Of a stretch of 64,000 nt of DNA, positions 9,791 to 19,114 are shown piece after piece. The notes below the pieces were generated by a model. That model ran no database searches. It was not told the origin of the DNA and worked only from the letters and a program-made list of their open reading frames with translations. The stretch is taken from positions 19,412-83,411 of the forward strand of contig QCHE01000003.1 in the NCBI GenBank assembly GCA_003278065.1, in the 5' to 3' direction. This DNA is from Pelagibacteraceae bacterium AG-390-O04 (lineage in GTDB: Bacteria; Pseudomonadota; Alphaproteobacteria; Pelagibacterales; Pelagibacteraceae). A program made the translations under genes and the position numbers. The stretch's first letter is position 1. The number at the start of each line of letters is the position of its first letter.

Positions 9791-10354
9791 GTGAATATTA
9801 TTTTATTCGGACCTCCTGGTGCTGGCAAAGGTACACAGGCAAAATTTTTAATGAATAAATTAAAATGTTTTCAAATTTCTACTGGTGAAATATTAAGAAA
9901 TGAAATTAAAAGCGACACAAACATTGGAAAAAAAATAATTAACGATATGAATGATGGAAAATTTGTAAGTGACGAAATAGTTAACAACTTGATCAAGAAA
10001 ATAGTATTTGATCCTAAAAAAAAAGGTAAATTAATATTTGATGGATACCCAAGATCACTTTCTCAAGCTAAAAATTTAGATTTATTATTAGATGACTCAA
10101 AACAAGTAATAAATCTTATTTTTTTTCTAAATGTGAATAAAGAAACAATAATAAAAAGAATTGAAAAAAGAAAAGTTTTAGAAAAAAGATCAGATGATAG
10201 TTTAAATACTATTTTAAAAAGATATGATACATATATGGAAACAACTAAACCTGTTCTAGATTACTATTCTAAAAACCTTAATTTTCATGAGATTGATGGA
10301 ACGCAAGAAATTGACGAAATTACAAGGAAAATCGAGACTTTTATTAATGTATAA
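9791..10354 (+). CDS. adk: Adenylate kinase, short-LID form
   Basis: Interconverts ATP + AMP and 2 ADP. The P-loop GPPGAGKGTQ is at residues 7-16, the AMP-binding STGEILR follows at about 30-36, and FDGYPRS at about 78-84. The LID region is short (RKVLEKRSDD), with no zinc-binding cysteines, as expected for the 187-residue short form. The start codon is GTG, 3 bases after the secY stop. The gene order secY-adk-rpsM is typical for alphaproteobacteria. Confidence 0.95.
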   Translation: MNIILFGPPGAGKGTQAKFLMNKLKCFQISTGEILRNEIKSDTNIGKKIINDMNDGKFVSDEIVNNLIKKIVFDPKKKGKLIFDGYPRSLSQAKNLDLLLDDSKQVINLIFFLNVNKETIIKRIEKRKVLEKRSDDSLNTILKRYDTYMETTKPVLDYYSKNLNFHEIDGTQEIDEITRKIETFINV

Positions 10355-10358
10355 GACG

Positions 10359-10386
10359 TTGACTTTAAAAGAACTTCTTATATAAA
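10359..10386 (+). promoter_or_regulatory. Candidate sigma70 promoter for rpsM-rpsK-rpoA-rplQ
   Basis: TTGACT (10359-10364), a 16-base spacer and TATAAA (10381-10386) lie in the 55-base gap between adk and rpsM. Each hexamer matches the sigma70 consensus at five of six positions. This is the widest gap in the first 14 kb. A start about 7 bases after the -10 would give a leader of around 16 bases. Promoter function is inferred from sequence only. Confidence 0.5.
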
Positions 10387-10409
10387 AGGCTCAAATTATC
10401 TCAAAATTT

Positions 10410-10793
10410 ATGGCTCGTATCGCAGGTATCAATATTCCACAAAATAAACTTGTTCATATAGGCTTAACCTATATCTATGGGATTGGTGATAAATTTTCTA
10501 AACAAATTTGCTCTGAATTAAAATTTCCAAAAGAAAAGAGAGTAAATGAATTAACTGATGATGAAATTTTAAAAATTAGAGAATATATAGATCAAAATTT
10601 TAAAGTTGAAGGAGATTTAAGAAGAGATTACTCTTTGAGCATAAAGAGACTAATAGATCTTGCTTGTTATAGAGGTACAAGACATAGAAAAAAATTACCA
10701 GTTAGGGGTCAAAGAACTAGATGTAATGCTAGAACTAGAAAAGGTAAAGCCATTGCTATTGCTGGAAAAAAATTAACACCACTTAAAAAATAA
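10410..10793 (+). CDS. rpsM: 30S ribosomal protein S13
   Basis: S13 is in the 30S head and contacts the P-site tRNA and L5. The 127-residue product has the start [20 protein letters not shown], the YIYGIG helix-two-turn-helix region and the basic C-terminal [18 protein letters not shown]. It is the first gene of the alpha part of the cluster and the first after the candidate promoter in the 55-base gap upstream. Confidence 0.97.
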   Translation: MARIAGINIPQNKLVHIGLTYIYGIGDKFSKQICSELKFPKEKRVNELTDDEILKIREYIDQNFKVEGDLRRDYSLSIKRLIDLACYRGTRHRKKLPVRGQRTRCNARTRKGKAIAIAGKKLTPLKK

Positions 10794-10799
10794 TTATAT

Positions 10800-11249
10800 A
10801 TGGCAAAAAATGATAAAGTAGATGTTAAAGATCAAAAGTCTGATGAGTCTTCTAAAAAAATAAAAAAAAGTTCATATTCAAAAAAAAAGAAAACTAAAAA
10901 AAACATTTTAAATGGTATTGCTTACGTTCAGTCAACTTTTAATAATACTATAATTTCAATAGCTGATACTAATGGAAATGTAATTTCATGGGCTTCAGCT
11001 GGACAAAAAGGTTTTAAAGGATCAAGAAAATCAACTCCTTACGCAGCACAAATAGCTGCTGATGCAGCTGCCTCTAAAGCTTTAGATTATGGAATGAAAA
11101 CTTTATCTGTTGAAGTAAAAGGCCCAGGATCAGGAAGAGAAACTGCTCTAAGAGCATTACAAGCAAGAGGTTTTAAAATTTTGTCTATTAAAGATACAAC
11201 ACCAATGCCTCATAATGGCACAAGACCACCAAAAAAAAGGAGAGTTTAA
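10800..11249 (+). CDS. rpsK: 30S ribosomal protein S11
   Basis: S11 is on the 30S platform near the E-site mRNA. The core is unmistakable ([20 protein letters not shown], then [18 protein letters not shown] and the C-terminal [11 protein letters not shown]). At 149 residues it is longer than usual, because a lysine/serine-rich N-terminal extension of about 35 residues precedes the core. It is joined to rpoA by TAATG. Confidence 0.96.
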   Translation: MAKNDKVDVKDQKSDESSKKIKKSSYSKKKKTKKNILNGIAYVQSTFNNTIISIADTNGNVISWASAGQKGFKGSRKSTPYAAQIAADAAASKALDYGMKTLSVEVKGPGSGRETALRALQARGFKILSIKDTTPMPHNGTRPPKKRRV

Positions 11250-12277
11250 TGGAAACAGAAAATGTAAACGTCAAAAATTGGAAATCACTAATAAAACCTA
11301 CAAAACTTGATGTGAAAATGAGTGATGATTTGACAAATGCAAAAATTATTGCTGAACCATTGGAAAAAGGTTATGGCCTTACTTTAGGAAATTCTTTAAG
11401 AAGAATTTTACTTTCTTCGATAAGAGGTGCTGCTGTAACGTCTATACAAATTGATGGAGTTTTACATGAATTTACATCTATAAAAGGTGTTAGAGAAGAT
11501 GTGACGGATATTGTTTTGAATGTAAAATCTTTAGCATTAAAATGTTCTTCTGAAGGAACTAAAAAACTAGTTTTAGACGCTAAAGGCCCTGGTGAAATTA
11601 AAGCATCTGATATTTCAGCAGTTGCTGATGTTGAAATTTTAAACCCAGATCTTGTTATTTGTAATCTTGATGAAAATACAAATTTTCATATGGAAATGAA
11701 TGTTAATACCGGAAAAGGTTATGTTCCAGCTGATTTAAATAAACCAGAAGAACCACCATTAGGACTTATTGCTATAGACTCTTTATATAGTCCAGTTAAA
11801 AAAGTTTCTTATTCTGTAAGTACAGCAAGAGAAGGTAAAGCTCTTGACTATGACAAACTTACAATGGAAGTAGAAACAAATGGATCAATATCAGCTGAAG
11901 ATGCCATTGCTTATTCTGCTAGAATTTTCCAAGATCAATTAAAAATGTTTATTAATTTTGATGAACCAGTTGAAGCCCCTGTAAAAGAAGTTTCTTCTGA
12001 GCCAGAGTTTAATAAAAATCTTCTTAGAAAAGTTGATGAACTTGAATTATCTGTGAGATCAATGAACTGTCTAAAAAATGATAATATAATTTATATAGGT
12101 GATTTAGTTCAAAAATCTGAAGGTGAAATGTTAAGAACACCAAATTTTGGAAGAAAATCTTTAAATGAAATCAAAGAGGTTTTAACAGGTATGTCTCTAT
12201 ATCTAGGTATGGAAATTCCAAATTGGCCTCCTGATAATATTGCTGAAATGTCTAAAAAACTAGAGGAAGCTATATAA
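11249..12277 (+). CDS. rpoA: RNA polymerase alpha subunit
   Basis: The alpha subunit nucleates RNA polymerase assembly (N-terminal domain) and contacts UP elements and activators (C-terminal domain). Seen here: [20 protein letters not shown] (about 41-60) in the N-terminal dimerisation domain, an acidic linker near residues 245-260, and the C-terminal domain with [15 protein letters not shown] and [16 protein letters not shown]. Length is 342. One-base overlaps with rpsK and rplQ suggest stoichiometric translation. Confidence 0.98.
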   Translation: METENVNVKNWKSLIKPTKLDVKMSDDLTNAKIIAEPLEKGYGLTLGNSLRRILLSSIRGAAVTSIQIDGVLHEFTSIKGVREDVTDIVLNVKSLALKCSSEGTKKLVLDAKGPGEIKASDISAVADVEILNPDLVICNLDENTNFHMEMNVNTGKGYVPADLNKPEEPPLGLIAIDSLYSPVKKVSYSVSTAREGKALDYDKLTMEVETNGSISAEDAIAYSARIFQDQLKMFINFDEPVEAPVKEVSSEPEFNKNLLRKVDELELSVRSMNCLKNDNIIYIGDLVQKSEGEMLRTPNFGRKSLNEIKEVLTGMSLYLGMEIPNWPPDNIAEMSKKLEEAI

Positions 12278-12726
12278 TGAGACACGGCATGGCAAATAAG
12301 AAGTTAAATCGTACTTCTGAACATAGAAAAGCATTACTTAAAAACATGTTAAATTCGTTAATTAAATATGAACAGATTAAAACTACTTTGCCAAAAGCAA
12401 AATTTTTGAAACCTCAGGCTGATAAAATTATCACATTGGGTAAGAAAAATAATTTACAAACATCTAAGTTATTAGTTTCAAAATTACAAGATACAACATC
12501 AGCAAATAAAGTAAAAAAAACTCTTTCAAAAAGATATGAAAAAAGAAATGGTGGTTATACGAGGATTATAAAAGCAGGTTTTAGATATGGTGACAATGCA
12601 CCTATGGCAATTATAGAATTTGTTGACAGAGATGTTGAGGCAAAAAGATTAGATAAAAAGAAAAAAGAAACTCCTAAAATTAAGGAAGATTCTAAAAAAG
12701 AAGATAAAAAATTAGCTACAGCTTAA
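12277..12726 (+). CDS. rplQ: 50S ribosomal protein L17
   Basis: L17 lies near the tunnel exit and closes the alpha operon. The start [20 protein letters not shown] is diagnostic, and the GGYTRIIKAGFRYGDNAPMA segment is conserved. At 149 residues it has a lysine/glutamate-rich C-terminal tail of about 30 residues (from KRLDKKKKE), longer than the common 120-130-residue form. Confidence 0.96.
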   Translation: MRHGMANKKLNRTSEHRKALLKNMLNSLIKYEQIKTTLPKAKFLKPQADKIITLGKKNNLQTSKLLVSKLQDTTSANKVKKTLSKRYEKRNGGYTRIIKAGFRYGDNAPMAIIEFVDRDVEAKRLDKKKKETPKIKEDSKKEDKKLATA

Positions 12727-12739
12727 TATACCAATTTAA

Positions 12740-13651
12740 ATGCCTAAAAGTTATATCGTTGATACAACGTTTAATAACATGCGTATTGATAGATGGTTAA
12801 GAAATAAATTAGGTAAAATTCCACAAAGTCTCATAGAAAAATCATTAAGAGCTGGAAAAATAAAAATTAATAAAAAAAAAATTAAAAGTTCTTATAAAAT
12901 AAAAACTAATGATAAAGTTGAAATATTTAATTTTAAATTTGAGGAAAAAATATACCAAAAAAAAATTAATTATATTCCATCAGATGAAGTAATTAAAGCT
13001 AATGAAAATTTAATCATAGATGATAATGAAGATTTTATTGTTTTGAATAAAAGTTCTGGCATTTCAGTTCAAGGTGGTACAAAATCAAAAAAAAATTTAG
13101 TTGATATTTTTGCAAAAAGTGAAATTTTTCGAGAAACAAAACCATTTTCTGTTCATAGATTAGATAAAGATACATCTGGGGTTTTTATTATTGCAAAAAA
13201 TAGAGAGACAGCTCAATTATTAACATCTTTATTTAGATTAAGAAAAGTTCATAAAACATATTTAGCAATATGCCACGGTGAAATTGAAAAAAATTATGGT
13301 GAATGGAATGATGATTTGTTACGTTATGATAAAAAAAAACGAATTTTTGAAAAAGCAAAAACAATTTTTAAGATCATTGATAAAAATTCTAATTCAAGTT
13401 TAGTAGAGATGCGACCAATAACAGGAAGAAAACATCAACTTAGAAAACAATTATTTAACATCGGCCATTCAATTTATGGTGATCAAAAATATAGATCATC
13501 AAATTCAACAAGAGGTATTAACAAAAATTTAATGCTTCATTCTTATCAAATAAAATTTATGATCAAAAATAAAAAATATACTTACAAAGCTTTATTACCC
13601 GATTATTTTAAAAATCTTTTAAAGACTAAAAGACTTAATTTCTTAGATTAA
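12740..13651 (+). CDS. rluC: RluA-family 23S rRNA pseudouridine synthase (RluC-like)
   Basis: Converts specific uridines in 23S rRNA to pseudouridine. An S4 RNA-binding domain occupies about residues 14-62 ([20 protein letters not shown]), and the catalytic motif HRLDKDTSG is at 139-147 with the nucleophilic Asp at 142. The [11 protein letters not shown] segment is also typical. RluC is the best fit, but RluD or another RluA paralogue cannot be excluded without a phylogeny. It runs into lipB tail to tail (17-base overlap). Confidence 0.85.
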   Translation: MPKSYIVDTTFNNMRIDRWLRNKLGKIPQSLIEKSLRAGKIKINKKKIKSSYKIKTNDKVEIFNFKFEEKIYQKKINYIPSDEVIKANENLIIDDNEDFIVLNKSSGISVQGGTKSKKNLVDIFAKSEIFRETKPFSVHRLDKDTSGVFIIAKNRETAQLLTSLFRLRKVHKTYLAICHGEIEKNYGEWNDDLLRYDKKKRIFEKAKTIFKIIDKNSNSSLVEMRPITGRKHQLRKQLFNIGHSIYGDQKYRSSNSTRGINKNLMLHSYQIKFMIKNKKYTYKALLPDYFKNLLKTKRLNFLD

Positions 13652-14255
13652 TTAAAAAATTGTCAATTAATTTATTTTGTAGATTGCTGTAGTCTTGATC
13701 GACAATCTTTTTCAGATTTGTTATCCCTTTGTCTCTTATTCCACATGGAACTATAGATTGATATTTTGTTAAATTATTATTTATATTAATTGAAAAACCA
13801 TGATAGGCAATCCATCTACTTATTCTAACACCAATAGCAGCAATTTTTTTTGTTTCAAATTTATCATTATACCAAATACCAATATTTTTTTTATCAGCAA
13901 AAGTATTTATATTGTATGATTTTATAGTATTAATTATTGTTCTTTCAATTGAGGAAATAAATTTTCTAATATCTTTATTTCTTTTTTTTAAATCAATTAC
14001 AAAATAACAAATAAGTTGTCCTGGACCATGGTGAGTAATCTTACCCCCTCTATTTGTTTTTAAAATTTTGATAGATTTATCTATTATTTCATTTTCTTTA
14101 TAACTGGTCCCAGCAGTATAAATATCCTCATGCTCTAAAATCCATATTAATTCATTTGATTTATTATTATGAATTTCCAACAGTCTTGTTTCCATGAACT
14201 TTAAGGCAGTTTCGTATTTTACTGGTTTTTTTGACTTTTTGATCTCTATATTCAT
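13635..14255 (-). CDS. lipB: Octanoyl-ACP:protein octanoyltransferase LipB
   Basis: Transfers octanoate from acyl-carrier protein to lipoyl domains, the first step of lipoate synthesis. The sequence has [20 protein letters not shown] (residues 69-88), the catalytic lysine in [13 protein letters not shown] (K137) and the catalytic cysteine in VPCGIRDKG (C171). The length of 206 is normal. It is alone on the minus strand, overlapping the pseudouridine synthase gene at the 3' end and divergent from mgtE across 60 bases. Confidence 0.95.
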   Translation of the reverse strand: MNIEIKKSKKPVKYETALKFMETRLLEIHNNKSNELIWILEHEDIYTAGTSYKENEIIDKSIKILKTNRGGKITHHGPGQLICYFVIDLKKRNKDIRKFISSIERTIINTIKSYNINTFADKKNIGIWYNDKFETKKIAAIGVRISRWIAYHGFSININNNLTKYQSIVPCGIRDKGITNLKKIVDQDYSNLQNKLIDNFLINLRN

Positions 14256-14315
14256 TTAAAAATTGTATTCTTTATATTTTGTATTAAAAGTTCCGACTAA
14301 ATAATAGGTATATTT
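14256..14315. promoter_or_regulatory. lipB/mgtE divergent intergenic region
   Basis: Sixty AT-rich bases separate the two divergent start codons, so promoters for both genes presumably lie here. I see only weak -10-like hexamers (for example TAATAG at 14302-14307 for mgtE) with poor -35 partners, and no riboswitch-like structure. A full Mg2+ riboswitch (M-box) upstream of mgtE is ruled out by the short distance. Confidence 0.3.
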
Positions 14316-15689
14316 ATGACTTTAATAAAAAAAATAAAAGATAAAAAAGTCAATTTTGAATTTAACAAAGAATACATAAAAGTAGTTACAGATAAAATTG
14401 CTTCTAGCGATGCGTTATTTATTACCAACTCATTTAAAGAAATGCACCCTGCTGATGCAGCTGATATTATTGAACATTTAAGTCAAAATGATAGAGAAAA
14501 TTTAATAAAATTAAACAATTTCAAGATTGATCCTGAGGTATTTGTTGAATTGAATGAGTCGGTACAATCAGAGATAATTAAATATCTTTCGTCTGAAGCT
14601 ATAGTTAGAATACTTAAAAATCTAGAATCAGATGATGCTATAGCTATTTTAGAAAATGTTGATGAAAAAGATAAGAATTCAATTTTAAGTTCATTACCAC
14701 CTAAAGATCGTTTTGCATTATTAGAGGGTCTTAGTTATCCAGAAGACAGTGCAGCGAGGATTATGCAGAGAGAATTTACTGCAATACCTAGTAATTGGTC
14801 AGTAGGTCAAACTATTGATTATTTAAGGGAAAACAAAGACTTACCAGAACAATTTTTAGAAATTTATATTGTAGACGAAAATTTTAAACCAATTGGAACT
14901 GTCCCCTCATCTAAAGTTTTAAGAACACCGAGAGAGTCAAAGATGTCATCTATAATGGAAGATTCATCATTCTTAATTCCAGTTGATATGGACAGAGAAG
15001 AAGTTGGAAATTTATTCGAAAATTACAATTTAAATTCAGCTTGTGTAGTTGATAAAACTAATAAACTAGTTGGCATGATAACTTCAGATGATGTTTTAAC
15101 TGTATTAAAAGAAGAGGCAGAAGAAGATGCACTTAGATTAGCAGGAGTAGGTGACGAAGAAATTACAGATGGTGTATTAACTAAAACTAAGAGAAGATTT
15201 AATTGGTTATTATTAAATCTTTTTACAGCTTTTTTAGCAACTTATTGTATTAGTTTATTTGGTGCTACAATTGAACAAATGGTTGTACTAGCATTTTTAA
15301 TGCCTATTGTTGCTTCAATGGGTGGTAATGCAGGTATGCAAACTTTAGCTGTAACGGTAAGGACTCTTGCTACAAATGATTTAACACGAAATAATTTTAA
15401 CCAAAATATTTTAAAAGAGTTTAATATTGGGATTTTAAATGGAATTATTTTTGCAATAATAAGTTCTTTCATAGTTCAATTATGGTTCCAAGATATTCAA
15501 TTATCATTAATCATTTCAATATCTATGGTATTAACAATGATAGTTGCTGGATTATTTGGAATTTTAGTTCCAGTAACTTTAAAAAAAATGAATATTGATC
15601 CTGCTATTGCTTCAAGTGTTTTTGTAACCACAATTACTGATGTGATTGGTTTTGTTTCATTTTTAGGAGTCGGTGCTTATTTTTTATAG
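14316..15689 (+). CDS. mgtE: Magnesium transporter MgtE
   Basis: A Mg2+ channel/transporter of the inner membrane. The 457-residue product has the N-terminal helical Mg2+-sensing domain (from about 30, with MHPADAADIIEHLSQNDREN), a CBS domain pair around 150-270 (GTVPSSKVLRTPRE and VGMITSDDVLTVLKEE), a connecting helix (KTKRRFNWLLLNL) and a five-helix membrane domain ending at the C-terminus. The pore-region motif PIVASMGGNAGMQTLAVTVR is intact. It converges with panC with a 3-base gap. Confidence 0.95.
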   Translation: MTLIKKIKDKKVNFEFNKEYIKVVTDKIASSDALFITNSFKEMHPADAADIIEHLSQNDRENLIKLNNFKIDPEVFVELNESVQSEIIKYLSSEAIVRILKNLESDDAIAILENVDEKDKNSILSSLPPKDRFALLEGLSYPEDSAARIMQREFTAIPSNWSVGQTIDYLRENKDLPEQFLEIYIVDENFKPIGTVPSSKVLRTPRESKMSSIMEDSSFLIPVDMDREEVGNLFENYNLNSACVVDKTNKLVGMITSDDVLTVLKEEAEEDALRLAGVGDEEITDGVLTKTKRRFNWLLLNLFTAFLATYCISLFGATIEQMVVLAFLMPIVASMGGNAGMQTLAVTVRTLATNDLTRNNFNQNILKEFNIGILNGIIFAIISSFIVQLWFQDIQLSLIISISMVLTMIVAGLFGILVPVTLKKMNIDPAIASSVFVTTITDVIGFVSFLGVGAYFL

Positions 15690-15692
15690 AAA

Positions 15693-16505
15693 CTAAAAAT
15701 TATCAATTAATCTTATCTTATTAATATAATAAGCGATAAATATTTTTGAATTTTTAATTTTATTTGATAAATTCAAATTAAATTTATTTCTTAACTCAAA
15801 ATACTCAATATTAATTCTGTATGATTTAATTAATTCATTTTTTTTAATTTTAATTAATTTTTTAATATTTTTTTTATTTTTAATTGTTTTCTTAAAATTA
15901 ATAATATTTCTAGCAACTTTACCTGCTTTGTTTAACTCTCTGCTATCTAATAGTTTGTTTCGAGAAGAAAGTGCCAATTTCTCTGAATTTCTGATGGTTC
16001 TACAAGAAATTATTTTGATTTTATATTTCTTTTCAATATATTTTTTTACTAAAAATAATTGTTGAAAATCTTTTTCACCCATAAAAATTTTTTTTGGTCT
16101 AATGATTTTTGTTAAACATTCCATTACATCAATGACACCTTCAAAATGTCCCTTTCTATATTTTGCACATAATATTCTTTCTTTTTTATTAAGTTTGAAT
16201 TGAGTTTTTCTTTTAGAAGAATAGACATCTTTTTTATTTGGCAAAAATACATAATCAACTTTCAACTTTCTTAAAATTGATAAGTCTTTTTTATAATTTC
16301 TAGGATATTTATTAAAATCTCTTTTATTATTAAATTGTCTTGGATTGATAAAGACACTAACTATAGTTTTATTACAATCTTTTAATGATTTTTTAATTAA
16401 TGAAATATGACCCTTATGTAAGCTCCCCATAGTTGGCACAAATCCTAATTTTGAGGTTCTAAATAGTGCCTCATTTAAATCATCTTTATTTAATAAAATT
16501 TTCAT
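15693..16505 (-). CDS. panC: Pantothenate synthetase
   Basis: Joins pantoate and beta-alanine with ATP to make pantothenate for CoA. The frame stays open up to 16535, but the ATG at 16503-16505 gives the usual short N-terminus before the nucleotide-binding GFVPTMGSLHKGHISLI, so I chose that start (270 residues). GEKDFQQLFLVKKY and the KMSKS-like LALSSRNKLLDSRE are present. No panB is adjacent in this window. Divergent from galU across 34 bases. Confidence 0.92.
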   Translation of the reverse strand: MKILLNKDDLNEALFRTSKLGFVPTMGSLHKGHISLIKKSLKDCNKTIVSVFINPRQFNNKRDFNKYPRNYKKDLSILRKLKVDYVFLPNKKDVYSSKRKTQFKLNKKERILCAKYRKGHFEGVIDVMECLTKIIRPKKIFMGEKDFQQLFLVKKYIEKKYKIKIISCRTIRNSEKLALSSRNKLLDSRELNKAGKVARNIINFKKTIKNKKNIKKLIKIKKNELIKSYRINIEYFELRNKFNLNLSNKIKNSKIFIAYYINKIRLIDNF

Positions 16506-16539
16506 TTGTATAAAACATTTTAATAAGTAAAACATTTAA

Positions 16540-17355
16540 ATGATTAAACAAGCAATTATTCCATTAGCGGGTTTGGGAACACGTTTACTTCCATTAACTA
16601 GCGTATTTGCAAAGGAACTTTTACCAATTAATGGAAAACCAGGAATTGAATATATTTTAGACGAATGTATAGAAGCCGGGATTAAAGAAATTATTTTCAT
16701 AATTTCTAAAAAAAAACAAATGATAAAAAGTTATTTTTATAATGATATTTTTTATAAAAAAATAATTAAAAAAAAAAAAGATCCTAGAATTATTAAAGAA
16801 TACAAAAAAATATTGAAATATAAGAAGATGATAAGATTTGTTTATCAAAATAAACCATTAGGAACTGGTGATGCAGTTCTTAAAACTAAAAAATATATAA
16901 CAGATAAATATTTTTTAATGTTATTGCCTGATGATCTTATTATTAAAAAAAATTGCTCTAAATCAATGATCAATATACATAAAAAATTAAAATCTTCGGT
17001 AATTGCGAGCATGAAAGTAAATAGAAAGTCTGTTAATAGATGGGGAATTTATAAACTAGGAAAAAAAATAGATAAAAATAACTTTCTTATTAAAGATGTT
17101 GTTGAAAAACCATCGATTAAAAAAGCACCATCAAACCAAGCTGTTATCGGTAGATATATCCTACCAAAAATTATATTTTCAAAATTATTAAAACAAAAAC
17201 CAGGAAAAGGTGGTGAGATACATATTACTGACGCAATACAATTGTTGATAAATCAGAATAAAAAATTTGTAGCACATAATTTTTCAGGAAAATATTTAGA
17301 CTGTGGAAGTATGCAGGGATATATTAACTCAACTTTGGAAATATCTAAGATATGA
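16540..17355 (+). CDS. galU: UTP--glucose-1-phosphate uridylyltransferase
   Basis: Makes UDP-glucose from UTP and glucose-1-phosphate. The nucleotidyltransferase signature PLAGLGTRLLPLTSVFAKEL is at residues 8-27, with QNKPLGTGDAVL, the metal-site LLPDDL and VVEKP downstream. The length of 271 is a little shorter than the usual 290 or so. It overlaps ugd by 4 bases (ATGA), so UDP-glucose production is directly coupled to oxidation to UDP-glucuronate. RfbA/RmlA-type enzymes are a less likely alternative. Confidence 0.92.
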   Translation: MIKQAIIPLAGLGTRLLPLTSVFAKELLPINGKPGIEYILDECIEAGIKEIIFIISKKKQMIKSYFYNDIFYKKIIKKKKDPRIIKEYKKILKYKKMIRFVYQNKPLGTGDAVLKTKKYITDKYFLMLLPDDLIIKKNCSKSMINIHKKLKSSVIASMKVNRKSVNRWGIYKLGKKIDKNNFLIKDVVEKPSIKKAPSNQAVIGRYILPKIIFSKLLKQKPGKGGEIHITDAIQLLINQNKKFVAHNFSGKYLDCGSMQGYINSTLEISKI

Positions 17356-18650
17356 AATTGTGTATGATAGGAACCGGGTATGTCGGGTTGGTAAGTGGTG
17401 TCTGTTTTTCTGATCTAGGTAATGATGTAATTTGTGTAGATAAAGATATTAAAAAAATAGAAAAATTAAAAAAAGGAAAAGTTCCAATTTATGAACCAGG
17501 ATTATCTGAATTGGTAAACAAGAATTATAAAAACAAAAGATTAAGTTTTTCTAGTGATCTTAAAAAATCAGTTAAGGAGTCTGATATCATTTTTATTTGT
17601 GTTGGAACCCCAACCAAAAAAGGTAGCAGTAAAGCTGATTTAAGCCAAATTTTTAATGTAGCAAAAGAAATTAGTTCATCAATTAATAAATTTAAGATAA
17701 TAATCACAAAATCTACAGTACCAGTAACTACAGGTGATGAAATTGAAAAGATCTTTTTAAAAAAAAATAATAAAAAAAAATTTTCAATTATATCAAATCC
17801 AGAATTTTTAAGAGAAGGTGAAGCAATCAGAGATTTTATATATCCTGATAGAATAGTAATTGGAACAAATGATAAAAAATCAAATAAAATTTTAAAAAAC
17901 CTTTACAGCCCCTTAATTTCAAAAGGTGCCTCATACTTAACAACATCAAGAAGAGCAGCAGAATTAATCAAATATGCTTCTAATGCTTTCTTGGCTACAA
18001 AAATTACTTTTATAAATGAAATAGCAAATTTATGTGAAAAAACTGGAATTAATATTGAGGATATATCTATTGGTATGGGCTTAGATAAGAGAATTGGTAG
18101 CAGGTTCCTAAGAGCGGGACCAGCTTATGGTGGATCATGTTTCCCAAAAGATACTAAAGCTATAACCTCAACAGCTGATAAATTTGCAATAAATTTATCC
18201 GTAATCAAATCAGTAATTAAATCAAATAAAAATAGATCAAATCTTTTACTTAATAAAGTATACGAAATTTTAAATAAAAAAATTAAAAATAGAAAGATAA
18301 CTTTCTTAGGTGTAACTTTTAAAGCCAACACTGATGACATGAGAGACTCATCTAGTCTTACAATGATACCAGCACTTTCTAAAAAAGGAGCTATAATTAA
18401 ATATTATGATCCTACTGGTTTTAAAAAAGAATTTTCTAAAATTAAAAATGTTTATAATTCGAATTCAATAAAACAATCACTAGAAGGGAGTGATCTTGTT
18501 ATTATTCATACAGAGTGGAATGATTTTAAATCGATAAATTTTAAAAATTTATTAAAAGGTAAAAAATGTATAATTTATGATATGAGAAATATTTACTCTC
18601 CAAAAAAGATCATAGATCAAGGTTTTAAATATTATAGTATTGGTAGATAA
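17352..18650 (+). CDS. ugd: UDP-glucose 6-dehydrogenase
   Basis: Oxidises UDP-glucose to UDP-glucuronate with two NAD+. The N-terminal Rossmann motif is MIGTGYVGLVSGVCFSDLG (residues 5-23). FLREGEAIRDF follows at about 152-162, and the catalytic cysteine C263 is in GPAYGGSCFPKDTKA. The C-terminal UDP-binding domain has GVTFKANTDDMRDSSSL. Length is 432. The product could feed the glycan cluster at 38429-42171, but that link is inference. Confidence 0.94.
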   Translation: MKLCMIGTGYVGLVSGVCFSDLGNDVICVDKDIKKIEKLKKGKVPIYEPGLSELVNKNYKNKRLSFSSDLKKSVKESDIIFICVGTPTKKGSSKADLSQIFNVAKEISSSINKFKIIITKSTVPVTTGDEIEKIFLKKNNKKKFSIISNPEFLREGEAIRDFIYPDRIVIGTNDKKSNKILKNLYSPLISKGASYLTTSRRAAELIKYASNAFLATKITFINEIANLCEKTGINIEDISIGMGLDKRIGSRFLRAGPAYGGSCFPKDTKAITSTADKFAINLSVIKSVIKSNKNRSNLLLNKVYEILNKKIKNRKITFLGVTFKANTDDMRDSSSLTMIPALSKKGAIIKYYDPTGFKKEFSKIKNVYNSNSIKQSLEGSDLVIIHTEWNDFKSINFKNLLKGKKCIIYDMRNIYSPKKIIDQGFKYYSIGR

Positions 18651-18652
18651 AT

Positions 18653-19114
18653 TTAATTTAGTTCAAAAATTGCATCAACTTCAACAGAGACACCTAAGGG
18701 TAAACTATTTGTACTTACAGCTGCTCTGGTATGCATTCCTGCTTCACCAAAAATTGAGGCTATTAAATCAGAAGCACCATTAATTACCTTTGGTTGCTCA
18801 GTATAGTTTTCAGTAGAATTTACAAATCCAGTTAATTTTACACATGATTTGATTTTTGATAAATCATCTGCACAAGCTTTTTTAACTTGTGCAATAATAC
18901 TCATAGCACATCTTTTAGCTGCATTGTATCCGGCCTCTGTATTTAAATCTTTTCCAACTTTACCCTTTATTAATTGTCCATTTTCATCAATTGATATTTG
19001 TCCTGATATAAATAACATTTTACCAGATATTTTTGTTGCCACATAATTTCCAACTGGTGCTTTAGCTTCAGGCAAAATTATATTAAGTTCTTTTAATTTA
19101 TCTTCATAATTCAT
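18653..19114 (-). CDS. ridA: RidA/YjgF-family protein
   Basis: RidA proteins hydrolyse reactive enamine/imine intermediates released by PLP enzymes. The 153-residue product is somewhat longer than classical RidA (about 130) but has the family core: FISGQISIDENGQLIKGKVG, then the C-terminal MHTRAAVSTNSLPLGVSVEV with the conserved arginine and VEVDAIFEL. It follows topA on the minus strand with a 4-base ATGA overlap. The exact subfamily is uncertain. Confidence 0.85.
   Translation of the reverse strand: MNYEDKLKELNIILPEAKAPVGNYVATKISGKMLFISGQISIDENGQLIKGKVGKDLNTEAGYNAAKRCAMSIIAQVKKACADDLSKIKSCVKLTGFVNSTENYTEQPKVINGASDLIASIFGEAGMHTRAAVSTNSLPLGVSVEVDAIFELN

Noticed and set aside
13640-13680. AT-rich inverted repeat at the rluC/lipB convergence as a terminator
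   Set aside because: The stem would be only A-T pairs, and the sequence is within coding ends; no convincing structure.
14256-14315. Mg2+ riboswitch before mgtE
   Set aside because: The 60-base gap is too short for an M-box aptamer and no matching helices are seen.
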